Positions 23,496-30,739 of a stretch of DNA of 33,772 bases are shown piece by piece. The stretch is from NCBI RefSeq assembly GCF_017599325.1, contig NZ_JAGFVM010000035.1:1-33772 (forward strand). The letters are read 5' to 3'. A program made the translations under genes and the position numbers. Position 1 is the stretch's first letter. Each line of letters opens with the position of its first letter. The notes beneath the pieces are model-generated. The model was given only the letters and a program-made list of their open reading frames with translations. It was not told the DNA's origin and did not search any database. Source of the stretch: Marinilactibacillus kalidii. Its GTDB lineage: Bacteria; Bacillota; Bacilli; Lactobacillales; Carnobacteriaceae_A.

Positions 23496-24067
23496 GATTG
23501 ACCACCTTTCTCTTCAGTGCGCAATTGATAAAAGGTCGCTATGCCGCCGATGACGCCACTGAAAAATAATAAGTATAGAATATTTACATTAAATAGAATA
23601 CCGGCTATCAGTGCAGCTATCATGACCAGTACTGGAATAACTTCTTTTCGGCGAATAATACGCATGCCCATGCTATATACGACATGAACGATTATCGCTG
23701 CAACACCAGCTTGCATACCGAGTAATAGATTTGAGACGATAGGATTATCTCGAACAACATTGTAAACGAATGACAACAAAGTAATGATGGTTAGTGGGGC
23801 TAGGATTGTACCTAGAACGGTCGTCATTGCCCCCAAGAAACCTGCCATACGGTATCCAATCAATATAGAAGCGTTGACAGCTAAAGAACCTGGTGATGAC
23901 TGACTGATAGAGATGAGATCTAGCATCTCATCTTCATCGATCCAATTTAATTCTTGAACAAATTTCTTTTCCATAAGTGGCACGATCACGTAGCCACCGC
24001 CGAAAGTAAATGAACTAAGGTATAAGGTAGAAGTGAAAAGTTTCCAATATAATGCCGATTTTTTCAT
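23492..24067 (-). CDS. Chromate-transporter-family half protein 1
   Basis: A 191-residue CHR-domain membrane protein. It opens with a short cytoplasmic end, then STLYLSSFTFGGGYVIVPLM and LISISQSSPGSLAVNASILI, the two family motifs. About six spans and a charged tail follow. It should pair with the downstream half protein to form an anion transporter. AGGAGG lies 7 bases before the ATG. The upstream promoter overlaps one of two palindromes next to a divergent RpiR-family regulator, which is likely its repressor. If so, the real substrate may be linked to sugar-phosphate or cell-wall metabolism and not to chromate. Confidence 0.88.
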   Translation of the reverse strand: MKKSALYWKLFTSTLYLSSFTFGGGYVIVPLMEKKFVQELNWIDEDEMLDLISISQSSPGSLAVNASILIGYRMAGFLGAMTTVLGTILAPLTIITLLSFVYNVVRDNPIVSNLLLGMQAGVAAIIVHVVYSMGMRIIRRKEVIPVLVMIAALIAGILFNVNILYLLFFSGVIGGIATFYQLRTEEKGGQS

Positions 24068-24148
24068 AATATCCTCCTGATATAAAATGATTGCTCGATA
24101 GGGTAAAGGATGTATAATCCTGTTGAGTGTTTTGAAGTACTTAATATA

Positions 24149-24177
24149 GTTATACTATAAATTGGAATTAATTTCAA
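24149..24177 (-). promoter_or_regulatory. Promoter of the chromate-family operon
   Basis: On the minus strand TTGAAA (24177-24172), exactly 17 bases and TATAAC (24154-24149). The -35 lies inside the left palindrome of the operator. Confidence 0.6.
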
Positions 24178-24199
24178 TTAAAAATGAAATTCATTCCAA
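24162..24199. promoter_or_regulatory. Twin palindromes, likely RpiR-family operator
   Basis: TGGAATTAATTTCA (24163-24176) and TGAAATTCATTCCA (24185-24198) are each near-palindromes of the form TGRAAT-NN-ATTYCA, and they are inverted copies of one another (14 of 15 positions, including the outer T/A). Their centres are 22 bp apart, about two helical turns. They overlap the -35 of the chr promoter and lie just upstream of the regulator's own promoter. Confidence 0.65.
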
Positions 24200-24222
24200 A
24201 AGCTATCATTGAATAGATTAAA

Positions 24223-24231
24223 TGGTATAAT
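24223..24231 (+). promoter_or_regulatory. Extended -10 promoter of the rpiR-type gene
   Basis: TGGTATAAT at 24223-24231 is an extended -10 with a perfect hexamer. No clear -35 is present. The start codon is only about 18 bases further, giving a short leader. Confidence 0.5.
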
Positions 24232-24249
24232 GAAAAGGAGGTGAACGAG

Positions 24250-25023
24250 ATGAATCCAATAAGCGTCATTGAATCTAACCTAGAGACATTTACAAAAGCA
24301 GAAAAGAGAATCGCAGAATTTATATTGAAAGATCCAATAAGAATCGTTCAATATTCTGCGGATGAAATAGCCGAGGCTGCTAGTTCTTCTAAATCAGCCT
24401 TCATCCGCTTATGTCAGAAAATCGGGTATCAGGGGTATGCAGAATTCAGATTCTCTTTATCTAAGTACTTAATTGCACACAAAGAGAAAGCCGATGAGCA
24501 CCAATCAATTAGCCAATCGATTACATCTGCTTACAGTGAATCCATTAAACAAGTGTCGCAAAATCTTACGGATGAAGATATAGAACAGCTGTGTCAAACG
24601 ATGTTTAATGCCGAGAAAACAAAGATTTTTGGGAATAATCGAACGGGACTTTCTGCACAGCAGTTAAGAATGAGGATGGCAAAGATTGGGATGGACAGCG
24701 AGTATGTATCTGACCCTATCTTGATGAATGATATCGTTAACTCATTGACAGAAAAAGACTTGGTTATCGTCTTTTCGATTAGAGGCATGTCCTATTATGA
24801 AGATATTGCAAAGCAAGTTCAACAAAATGATACGAGTAGTATATTGATTACGATGACACCAAACAGTCCAATCAATAAATATTTTGATATTGTCATTACC
24901 TTGCCACTGATTTCTCGAGCGACAGATCGTTTTTTAGACGATCAAGCAATCTTTTTGGTGTTTATAGAGATTCTATTGGCGGAGTTAGCAGAATTTAATC
25001 ACTCTGACAGAGGGAAAAAATAA
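24250..25023 (+). CDS. RpiR/MurR-family transcriptional regulator
   Basis: A 257-residue regulator with an N-terminal HTH_6 domain (about 1-75; SADEIAEAASSSKSAFIRLC is the recognition region) and a C-terminal SIS domain (about 120-235) that normally binds a sugar phosphate. The phosphosugar-type segment IFGNNRTGLSAQQLRMRM and VIVFSIRGMS are visible. I start at the ATG at 24250, 7-10 bases after AAGGAGGTG; a GTG at 24241 would lie inside that ribosome site. It is divergent from the two CHR transporter genes and probably controls them and itself through the twin palindromes between. Confidence 0.88.
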   Translation: MNPISVIESNLETFTKAEKRIAEFILKDPIRIVQYSADEIAEAASSSKSAFIRLCQKIGYQGYAEFRFSLSKYLIAHKEKADEHQSISQSITSAYSESIKQVSQNLTDEDIEQLCQTMFNAEKTKIFGNNRTGLSAQQLRMRMAKIGMDSEYVSDPILMNDIVNSLTEKDLVIVFSIRGMSYYEDIAKQVQQNDTSSILITMTPNSPINKYFDIVITLPLISRATDRFLDDQAIFLVFIEILLAELAEFNHSDRGKK

Positions 25024-25030
25024 GAAGCAT

Positions 25031-25080
25031 AAAAAAGCTTGGCATGATAGGGTTTAAACCGAATCATACCAAGCTTTTTT
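25031..25080. terminator. Bidirectional terminator, rpiR-type / HesB-like genes
   Basis: AAAAAAGCTTGGCATGAT and ATCATACCAAGCTTTTTT form an 18-bp stem with one mismatch around a loop that itself contains GGTTTAAACC. It serves convergent genes. Confidence 0.9.
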
Positions 25081-25090
25081 GGCTTTAACA

Positions 25091-25420
25091 TTAATTTGTC
25101 ACTACACGTAAATTATCCACAAGCAATCCTGAACGTCCTTTTAACTGGAATGTGTTCATGTCTTCTAAAAAGTCGATCGTTGGATTTTCGTCAAGAAATT
25201 GTTTGTTTTCTGGCTCAATATAAATTGAGCCTAGTGGTGAATCTAGTGCTTCAGCCGTTTCTGGTATAGCTTGCGTGATTTTAATTTGAAAAACGCCTCG
25301 GATGCTACAAGCATAAGAACCTTGAAAATCTTCATGATAATGAAGCATCAGTTTACCGGAATGGTTTTCTAATATATTCGTTAACTTTTTCTGTGCAGCT
25401 GGTTTGATACTTAATTCCAT
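25091..25420 (-). CDS. HesB/IscA-like fold protein lacking the cluster cysteines
   Basis: A 109-residue protein that resembles the Fe-S biosynthesis (HesB/IscA) fold as found in Lactobacillales: LSIKPAAQKKLTNIL at the start, a strand-rich middle and DFLEDMNTFQLKGRSGLLVDN near the end. IscA scaffolds need three cysteines, one mid-protein and a C-terminal CxC pair. This protein has only one cysteine (Cys58 region, in YACSIRG), so it is unlikely to hold a cluster in the usual way. AGGAGG lies 9 bases before the ATG at 25420; upstream codons in frame are not needed. Function unknown, family assignment moderate. Confidence 0.7.
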   Translation of the reverse strand: MELSIKPAAQKKLTNILENHSGKLMLHYHEDFQGSYACSIRGVFQIKITQAIPETAEALDSPLGSIYIEPENKQFLDENPTIDFLEDMNTFQLKGRSGLLVDNLRVVTN

Positions 25421-25490
25421 AGGTAACGTCCTCCTGTAATTTCTTAAACATATTTTCTCACAGATAACAAGCATGTGCAAAATATTGGTC

Positions 25491-26051
25491 TTATTTGCAA
25501 GAATCGAATAGTTGAAACGGATGCATAAAACTTAAGCTGTATTTTTCTTTTTTATATTGTTGCCAAATAGAATCTCTTTGTGAAGAATAGTGGTCAATAA
25601 TGACCGCAAGTAGACAGCACAAGGGTGCGTACGCGTCTTCCTCAATGGTAAGTGCATAAAAATCTCCTTGATAAGAGTGGTTTTTTTCCATGCGCATAAT
25701 CACACCGGAAGGTCCTCTAACAACATATTTTTGCTCGATAAAATCGCCAGTAACCATCCAGTTTAGTCGACTAACGATATAATAAGGTTTCTTTAATCCT
25801 TGAATCCCAGGGATCTTTTTAACGGAAGCTTTCTTTTCATCATCTATATAAAATTCAAATTTTGGAAATAGTGATAGCAATGTTTGCTTAGCTTCTACGA
25901 GTCTATCGCCATTCATTGCATACAAAGATAAGGAATCTCTGGCGCGCCCCCATTTTCCCACGATTAAGTAGGTGTTTTGTCCAGAAGCAGATTTGACGAT
26001 CATTCGATTTTGCATGGTCATGTAAGCATGATTAATAAACAGACGAACCAT
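25491..26051 (-). CDS. LURP-one/tubby-like (YxjI-type) protein
   Basis: A 186-residue soluble protein rich in beta strands. The N-terminal pattern (MTMQNRMIVKSASGQNTYLI, then an alternation of short strands and GDRLVEAKQTLLSLFPKFEF) fits the YxjI/LURP-one-related group with a tubby C-terminal-like barrel. Its role in bacteria is unclear; phospholipid or lipid binding has been suggested for the fold. I start at the ATG at 26051, which follows AGAGGTG. An extended -10 (TGGTATAAT) lies about 55 bases upstream. The HesB-like gene begins 70 bases downstream and may be co-transcribed. Confidence 0.7.
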   Translation of the reverse strand: MVRLFINHAYMTMQNRMIVKSASGQNTYLIVGKWGRARDSLSLYAMNGDRLVEAKQTLLSLFPKFEFYIDDEKKASVKKIPGIQGLKKPYYIVSRLNWMVTGDFIEQKYVVRGPSGVIMRMEKNHSYQGDFYALTIEEDAYAPLCCLLAVIIDHYSSQRDSIWQQYKKEKYSLSFMHPFQLFDSCK

Positions 26052-26102
26052 TTTTTTCACCTCTGCATTCGTTTTCTCTGTGGACCTTTTGCAATTACTA
26101 TT

Positions 26103-26111
26103 ATTATACCA
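26103..26111 (-). promoter_or_regulatory. Extended -10 promoter of the tubby-like gene
   Basis: On the minus strand TGGTATAAT (26111-26103), a perfect extended -10, without a clear -35, about 52 bases upstream of the ATG. Confidence 0.5.
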
Positions 26112-26179
26112 CCGATACTTCAAAAATCGAATAGGTCACTATTATAGAGAAAGTAGAATAAGTCATGATGCTCTCATAA

Positions 26180-26209
26180 AAAAAGTCGCAACAACTGGCT
26201 GCGACTTTT
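26180..26209 (-). terminator. Terminator of the YvrJ-like gene
   Basis: AAAAGTCGCA and TGCGACTTTT pair around a 10-base loop and are followed on the minus strand by a T-run. It separates the YvrJ-like gene from the tubby-like gene. Confidence 0.85.
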
Positions 26210-26214
26210 GATAA

Positions 26215-26382
26215 TTACGTATGCTTTTGTGTCAGTACAGCAGTTAGTTGATTGACAGCCTGTACGACAGCGTTCAACTTTGCCTCCATACGGTGTAAAA
26301 GAAAGAGAGAGATAAAAATCGGAAATCCAACATTCTCAATCATCCCAATCACGGTAATGAAGATTTCAGTACCAGGTTCCAC
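26215..26382 (-). CDS. YvrJ-family small membrane protein
   Basis: A protein of 55 residues if begun at the GTG at 26382, which follows AAAGGAAGG at a normal distance. The segment MIENVGFPIFISLFLLHRME, followed by a short amphipathic helix (LNAVVQAVNQL), is the YvrJ-family signature: one membrane span and a cytoplasmic tail. The family's function is unknown. An upstream TTG (26442) would add 20 basic residues, but such an N-terminus is not usual for the family. The own terminator supports a real small gene. Confidence 0.75.
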   Translation of the reverse strand: MEPGTEIFITVIGMIENVGFPIFISLFLLHRMEAKLNAVVQAVNQLTAVLTQKHT

Positions 26383-26482
26383 ACGATCCTTCCTTTCTAT
26401 TTTGATATCGTCCTTACGACTAATAACGTAATAAAAAGACAAGATGTTACCTTTTGATGACCTTTAAATCAGATAGACTATA

Positions 26483-26529
26483 AAAAACCGACGAAACACA
26501 TTTTAGATAAAGTGTGTTTCGTCGGTTTT
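26483..26529 (-). terminator. Terminator of the pyridoxine-kinase gene
   Basis: A perfect 17-bp stem, AAAACCGACGAAACACA with TGTGTTTCGTCGGTTTT, with a 12-base loop. On the minus strand it is followed by TTTTTTATAG. Confidence 0.92.
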
Positions 26530-26544
26530 GGGCATAGCTATCAA

Positions 26545-27372
26545 TTAAATACTTTTTCCTTGTTCTAATCTGTAACCACTATGGAAAACAGATCCAACAA
26601 ATTGATTATATTCAAAACCATTTTTAATAGCCGCTGTAACAAAATCTTTTGCTTTTATAACAGCTTCTTTTGGCTCTAGTCCTTGTGCAAGACCAGAAGT
26701 GATCGCGGCAGCAAAGGTACAACCAGCGCCATGATTGGTCGCTTTTTCGACTTTGTCTGCTTCTAAAACAGTGAAGTCTGAACCATCAAAGTACAAGTCA
26801 GTAGCTTTATCACCTTCTAGGGCTTTTCCGCCTTTAATGACTACATATTCTGCCCCTTTTTCATGAATAAGTTTTGCTGCTTCTTTCATGTCATCCAGAT
26901 TTTTAAGTGTGCCAAGGCCAGAAAGTTGACCAGCCTCGAATAGGTTCGGTGTAACGATGGTAGCTAGGGGTACGAGTAAATCTCTCAAAGCTTCTGCATT
27001 CTCAGGATTTAAAACTTCCGTTTCGCCTTTGCAGACCATAACTGGATCTACAACGAGGTTTTTCAATTGTTTTTCTTTAATGGTTTCTGCAATCACTTCA
27101 ATGACAGGAACATTTGGAAGCATGCCGGTTTTTAGAGCATCGATCGAAGGACCGGCCGTTGCTGTAATCAGTTGTGTTCTGACGATTTCAGCATCAATTG
27201 GTGTAACACCATGACTCCAGTTATTTTCTGGATCCATTGTTGCGATAACAGTTAAAGCAGCTATCCCGTATGTGCCAAATTCTGCGAATGTTTTTAAGTC
27301 AGCACCGATACCAGCGCCACCGCTAGCATCATTTCCGGCAATTGTTAATGTAATCTTAGGTTGTTGAATCAA
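26545..27372 (-). CDS. pdxK: Pyridoxine / hydroxymethylpyrimidine kinase
   Basis: A 275-residue ribokinase-fold kinase of the PdxK/ThiD group. The N-terminal substrate motif is TIAGNDASGGAGIGADLKTF, the middle has DALKTGMLPN and LVVDPVMVCKGE, and the ATP/anion-hole motif is HGAGCTFAAAI near residue 225. It phosphorylates pyridoxine-type vitamers and/or HMP(-P). The GAGCT form and isolation from thiamine genes favour a PdxK-like salvage enzyme over ThiD; that choice is an inference. The start is TTG at 27372, 8 bases after GGAGG. The frame runs on upstream to 27438, but that extension carries no ribosome site. Confidence 0.88.
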   Translation of the reverse strand: MIQQPKITLTIAGNDASGGAGIGADLKTFAEFGTYGIAALTVIATMDPENNWSHGVTPIDAEIVRTQLITATAGPSIDALKTGMLPNVPVIEVIAETIKEKQLKNLVVDPVMVCKGETEVLNPENAEALRDLLVPLATIVTPNLFEAGQLSGLGTLKNLDDMKEAAKLIHEKGAEYVVIKGGKALEGDKATDLYFDGSDFTVLEADKVEKATNHGAGCTFAAAITSGLAQGLEPKEAVIKAKDFVTAAIKNGFEYNQFVGSVFHSGYRLEQGKSI

Positions 27373-27488
27373 AATAATTTCCTCCAATGAACGATTAAGA
27401 TTAAATCTCTTTATTCTTATCATTCTATCATATGTCACAAAAAAAGAAAGCTACTTGATAGGGAAACAAGGTCTATTTAATATACAAA

Positions 27489-27518
27489 GACCACAAAGCA
27501 AATGACTGCTTTGTGGTC
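27489..27518 (-). terminator. Hairpin after the HAD phosphatase gene
   Basis: A perfect 12-bp stem, GACCACAAAGCA with TGCTTTGTGGTC, and a 6-base loop, 7 bases past the stop codon. The T-tract on the minus strand is poor (TTTGTAT), so termination may be partial. Confidence 0.65.
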
Positions 27519-27524
27519 AACTCG

Positions 27525-28409
27525 TTAATCTTTGTAAATTTTTCCACTTAAAACTCTAGAAATAGCTTCCGCAACACCATTTTGAGAGTTACTAGAAGTG
27601 GTATAGCTAGCAGCTTCCTTTGCTTCTGGAACGGCATTGGCCACAGCAGTGCCGTATTTTGCCCACTTCAGCATAGATAGATCATTGATATTATCACCAA
27701 TGGTCATTACTTCGTCTGCTTTGATCCCTAATTTTTTGGCGTATTGAGCAACAGCAGTACCTTTTTGCGCAGATTCATGATTGATTTCAATATTTTTTTT
27801 ACTTGAAGCAGTGATAGCCAATTTAGGCACTTCATTCATTAACTGTTCTTTTAAGGGGTCTAATACCGTTGCGCCTTCTTCAGTATGGGCAGAAAGTTTT
27901 AAGATGACGATATGGTCGTCTTCTAAGATCGTATCAAAGCTTTCAACAAACTTGACATTGTTTTCTTCCGCGTGACTGATAGCATTTTCCATTGCTTCTT
28001 CATAGGAGATGTCAGGATTTAAATCAGCGAGCATTGAGGCAATGGTTGCTAACCTTTTATCGCGGTCGTTGGAATAAATACCATCGTTTGTCATCAACTC
28101 TTCATGAAGATCAGGGTATTGGGAAAGAATACTTCTTATCTTTCTGACGGTACTTTTTTCTAAACCTTTATTGTATAAATTGTTTCCTTCCACATCAAAA
28201 AGTTGTGCGCCATTGAGTGCGACGATCGGACACTCGATATTGTGCTCTTTCAAAGGATGTTTAGCCATGGGGAAGTCTCTTCCAGTAGCGATAATAAAGT
28301 GGATGCCTTGAGACTGTGCTCGTTTAATGGCTTGAGCATTTGAAAGTGAAATATCGATATGGTCATTTAAAAGCGTCCCATCCATATCCGAAGCGATCAG
28401 TTTAATCAT
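27525..28409 (-). CDS. Cof-type HAD-IIB sugar-phosphate phosphatase
   Basis: A 294-residue haloacid-dehalogenase-like hydrolase. The nucleophile motif is ASDMDGTLL (Asp8, with Asp10), the Thr motif FIATGR is near residue 40, and the magnesium motif GDNINDLSML is near residue 235. The large cap between about 85 and 200 is type IIB, as in YkrA/Cof/YidA. These enzymes dephosphorylate sugar phosphates or FMN/PLP; the substrate here is not shown. TTGGAGG precedes the ATG. The gene is followed by pdxK on the same strand, but a hairpin lies between. Confidence 0.92.
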   Translation of the reverse strand: MIKLIASDMDGTLLNDHIDISLSNAQAIKRAQSQGIHFIIATGRDFPMAKHPLKEHNIECPIVALNGAQLFDVEGNNLYNKGLEKSTVRKIRSILSQYPDLHEELMTNDGIYSNDRDKRLATIASMLADLNPDISYEEAMENAISHAEENNVKFVESFDTILEDDHIVILKLSAHTEEGATVLDPLKEQLMNEVPKLAITASSKKNIEINHESAQKGTAVAQYAKKLGIKADEVMTIGDNINDLSMLKWAKYGTAVANAVPEAKEAASYTTSSNSQNGVAEAISRVLSGKIYKD

Positions 28410-28561
28410 AATGTAATTCCTCCAATAATAGTTTCATCTTTAAGTCTAACAGATTGCCGTAAAAAATAAACTCTTTTACTGTGTATACTTAGAAAAGATC
28501 CGGTAAGGTTTGTTACAATCAATATAGTTGATAAACGTCAGCAAGCAAAGGAGCGATTGAA

Positions 28562-29251
28562 ATGCCTATACCGGTAGAAAATGACTGGAAACCCATATTA
28601 GAAAAAGCTGCAGAAAAAGAATCTTATCAAGCATTAAGAACTTTTTTAGTAGATGAATATAACCAACAAACGATTTATCCTAAGAAGGAGCAGATTTGGC
28701 AAGCTTTTGAGTGGACACCCTATCACAGTGTCAAAGCAGTAATCTTAGGACAAGATCCCTATCATGGCGAGAACCAAGCGCACGGTTTAGCTTTTTCAGT
28801 ACAACCGACTGTTAAATTGCCGCCTTCTCTTAGGAATATTTATAAAGAATTGCAGGATGACTTAGGGATTGAACCCGTTACTCATGGCTATCTGGAAAGC
28901 TGGGCGAAACAAGGCGTATTATTATTAAATACTGTATTAACAGTGCGAGCAAAAGAAGCACATTCACACAAAAATCAAGGATGGGAAGTGCTGACAGATG
29001 AAGTGATTCGTTCATTAAATGACCGTGAAGAACCAATCGTCTTTATTCTGTGGGGTGCACCAGCTCAGAAAAAAAGGAATTTAATTGATGAAACGAGACA
29101 CCATGTGCTAACTTCAGTGCACCCGAGTCCACTAGCAGCCTATAGAGGTTTCTTTGGTTCAAAACCATTCTCAAAAACGAATGCACTATTAGAGGAAACT
29201 GGGCAAAAACCAATTGACTGGGAACTTCCAGCCGACCCTGTGATGGTATAA
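28562..29251 (+). CDS. ung: Uracil-DNA glycosylase, family 1
   Basis: A 229-residue base-excision repair enzyme that removes uracil from DNA. The catalytic water-activating motif GQDPYHG is at 63-69 (Asp65), and the uracil-pocket segment GLAFSVQ follows. The minor-groove leucine-loop motif [10 protein letters not shown] begins at His187, and [11 protein letters not shown] is conserved. The length is standard. AAAGGAG lies 8 bases before the ATG. The gene stands 74 bases ahead of pta, a neighbour often seen in Lactobacillales. Confidence 0.97.
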   Translation: MPIPVENDWKPILEKAAEKESYQALRTFLVDEYNQQTIYPKKEQIWQAFEWTPYHSVKAVILGQDPYHGENQAHGLAFSVQPTVKLPPSLRNIYKELQDDLGIEPVTHGYLESWAKQGVLLLNTVLTVRAKEAHSHKNQGWEVLTDEVIRSLNDREEPIVFILWGAPAQKKRNLIDETRHHVLTSVHPSPLAAYRGFFGSKPFSKTNALLEETGQKPIDWELPADPVMV

Positions 29252-29280
29252 GACTTTCTCTGTAAAATAGTGAAAAGAAA

Positions 29281-29289
29281 TGGTATGAT
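29281..29289 (+). promoter_or_regulatory. Extended -10 promoter of pta
   Basis: TGGTATGAT just upstream of the pta ribosome site, with a poor -35. A separate pta transcript in addition to read-through from ung is likely. No cre site was recognised nearby. Confidence 0.45.
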
Positions 29290-29325
29290 AGAGAGCGTAA
29301 AAAGAAAACTTGGAGGGATTTAGAA

Positions 29326-30306
29326 GTGGAACTATTTGAAAGTTTGAAACAAAAGATTCAAGGGAAAGAATTGAAGATCGTCTTTCCGGAAGCGAATGAC
29401 GAGCGTATCTTAGGGGCAGCAGTTCGTTTACAGTCAGAAAAGATTTTGAACCCAGTATTATTAGGAAATAAAGAAGAAGTAGCAAAATCTGCTAAAGATC
29501 ATGGTTTTGATTTAGGTAGTATCGAAGTCATTGACCCTCAAACTTATGAAAAATATGACGAAATGGTTGCAGCATTCGTTGAACGTCGTAAGGGAAAAGC
29601 AACGGAAGAGCAAGCACGTGAACAATTAAGAAACGTGAATTACTTTGGAACAATGCTTGTATACATGGACCTTGCAGATGGTCTTGTAAGTGGTGCGATT
29701 CACTCAACAGGTGAAACGGTTCGTCCAGCATTACAAATCATCAAAACGCGTCCTGGTGTAAGTCGTACTTCTGGAGCGTTCATCATGTTACGCGGTAGAG
29801 AGCAAGAAAAATACTTGTTCGCAGATTGCGCAATCAACCCCAATCCAGATGAAAAAGTTTTAGCTGAAATTGCAGTAGAGAGTGCACGTACAGCTAAAAT
29901 GTTCGACATCGAACCTAAAGTAGCGATGTTAAGCTTTTCTTCTAAAGGTTCAGCAAATGCACCAGAAGTTGAAAAAGTACAGAAAGCTACGAAACTTGCA
30001 CAAGAAATGGCGCCTGAATTTGAAATCGATGGTGAATTACAGTTTGACTCTGCCTTTGTACCTGCAGTAGCACAGCAAAAAGCACCAGGTTCAAATGTAG
30101 CTGGAGAAGCAACTGTGTTCGTATTCCCAGAACTACAGTCAGGAAACATTGGTTATAAAATGGCACAACGTTTAGGTGGATTTGAAGCGGTTGGACCAAT
30201 CTTACAAGGATTGAACAAACCAGTATCCGATTTATCACGTGGTTGTGTCGAAGAAGATGTTTACAAAACAGCGATTATCACTGCCAACCAATCTATCATG
30301 GGTTAA
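29326..30306 (+). CDS. pta: Phosphate acetyltransferase
   Basis: A 326-residue, single-domain PTA_PTB enzyme that converts acetyl-CoA and phosphate to acetyl phosphate, feeding acetate kinase for ATP. Conserved segments are IVFPEANDERILGAAVRL at the start, DGLVSGAIHSTGETVRPAL, FIMLRGREQEKYLFADCAIN, LSFSSKGSA and the final QGLNKPVSDLSRGC. The start is GTG at 29326, 8 bases after GGAGGG. Codon use is strongly biased toward the common codons, as expected for a well-expressed gene. A strong terminator follows. Confidence 0.97.
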   Translation: MELFESLKQKIQGKELKIVFPEANDERILGAAVRLQSEKILNPVLLGNKEEVAKSAKDHGFDLGSIEVIDPQTYEKYDEMVAAFVERRKGKATEEQAREQLRNVNYFGTMLVYMDLADGLVSGAIHSTGETVRPALQIIKTRPGVSRTSGAFIMLRGREQEKYLFADCAINPNPDEKVLAEIAVESARTAKMFDIEPKVAMLSFSSKGSANAPEVEKVQKATKLAQEMAPEFEIDGELQFDSAFVPAVAQQKAPGSNVAGEATVFVFPELQSGNIGYKMAQRLGGFEAVGPILQGLNKPVSDLSRGCVEEDVYKTAIITANQSIMG

Positions 30307-30335
30307 GAAATCGACTATCATCAAATAAACAATAT

Positions 30336-30386
30336 AGACTTTCATTGTGTTGCTGGATAACAGTAGCACAATGAAAGTCTTTTTTT
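30336..30386 (+). terminator. Terminator of pta
   Basis: A 20-bp stem beginning AGACTTTCATTGTG, with two wobble pairs and a 5-base loop, followed by TTTTTTT. It starts 30 bases after the stop. Confidence 0.92.
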
Positions 30387-30403
30387 ATGTAATGCGTTCA
30401 TAG

Positions 30404-30568
30404 AAGACTTTTAGTAAATTTGATACGCAGTCAATCTCGCTTACACATCAATTGCTTCCATTTGCGAATAAAGGGGATTCAGAAGGGACTTATGCTTGGA
30501 TTATGATTGTCGGACCATTTATTGGTGCAACAGTAGGTGCCAGTATGTTCTGGCTGATCTCAATTTAA
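30404..30568 (+). pseudogene. Remnant of an aquaporin/glycerol facilitator gene, C-terminal end
   Basis: The frame ending in TAA at 30566-30568 reads LTHQLLPFANKG, then SEGTYAWIMIVGPFIGATVG and ASMFWLI. This is the last loop and final membrane span of GlpF-type major intrinsic proteins, which have the common LPFA.KG...W.YAW and VGP.IGA pattern. A stop at 30401 closes the frame, and no start codon with a ribosome site is present. Only about 45 of some 240 residues remain, lacking both NPA motifs. It shows that a glycerol uptake gene was once here, between pta and the symporter gene. Confidence 0.75.
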
Positions 30569-30587
30569 TCTTAAGAATATAAGGTGA

Positions 30588-30631
30588 GAAGCAGAGTGAA
30601 CCGTCTTCAAAGCGGGTTACTATTCTTTTTT
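30588..30631 (+). terminator. Possible old terminator of the glpF remnant
   Basis: An imperfect stem (AGAGTGAACC with GGGTTACTATTCT, a 2-base bulge and wobble pairs) followed by TTTTTT, 20 bases after the remnant's stop codon. From here to 30739 there is only AT-rich leader sequence with a TATAAT-like box. Confidence 0.4.
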
Positions 30632-30739
30632 GTAGGAAATTACTAGTTATAAAGAAAAGTAGTGTTTTTGAATATAATGTGTAATAAAATAGTGAAAATA
30701 CATTTTATTTTTTAAATTCTAATAAAAGGAGTGAGTGTG

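Noticed and set aside
22935-24067. Broken full-length chromate transporter
   Set aside because: Two half-size CHR genes with their own starts and ribosome sites and a 4-base overlap are a normal form of the family, not a frameshifted gene.
29700-30149. 149-codon minus-strand frame inside pta
   Set aside because: Antisense shadow caused by the strong codon bias of pta; no start signal.
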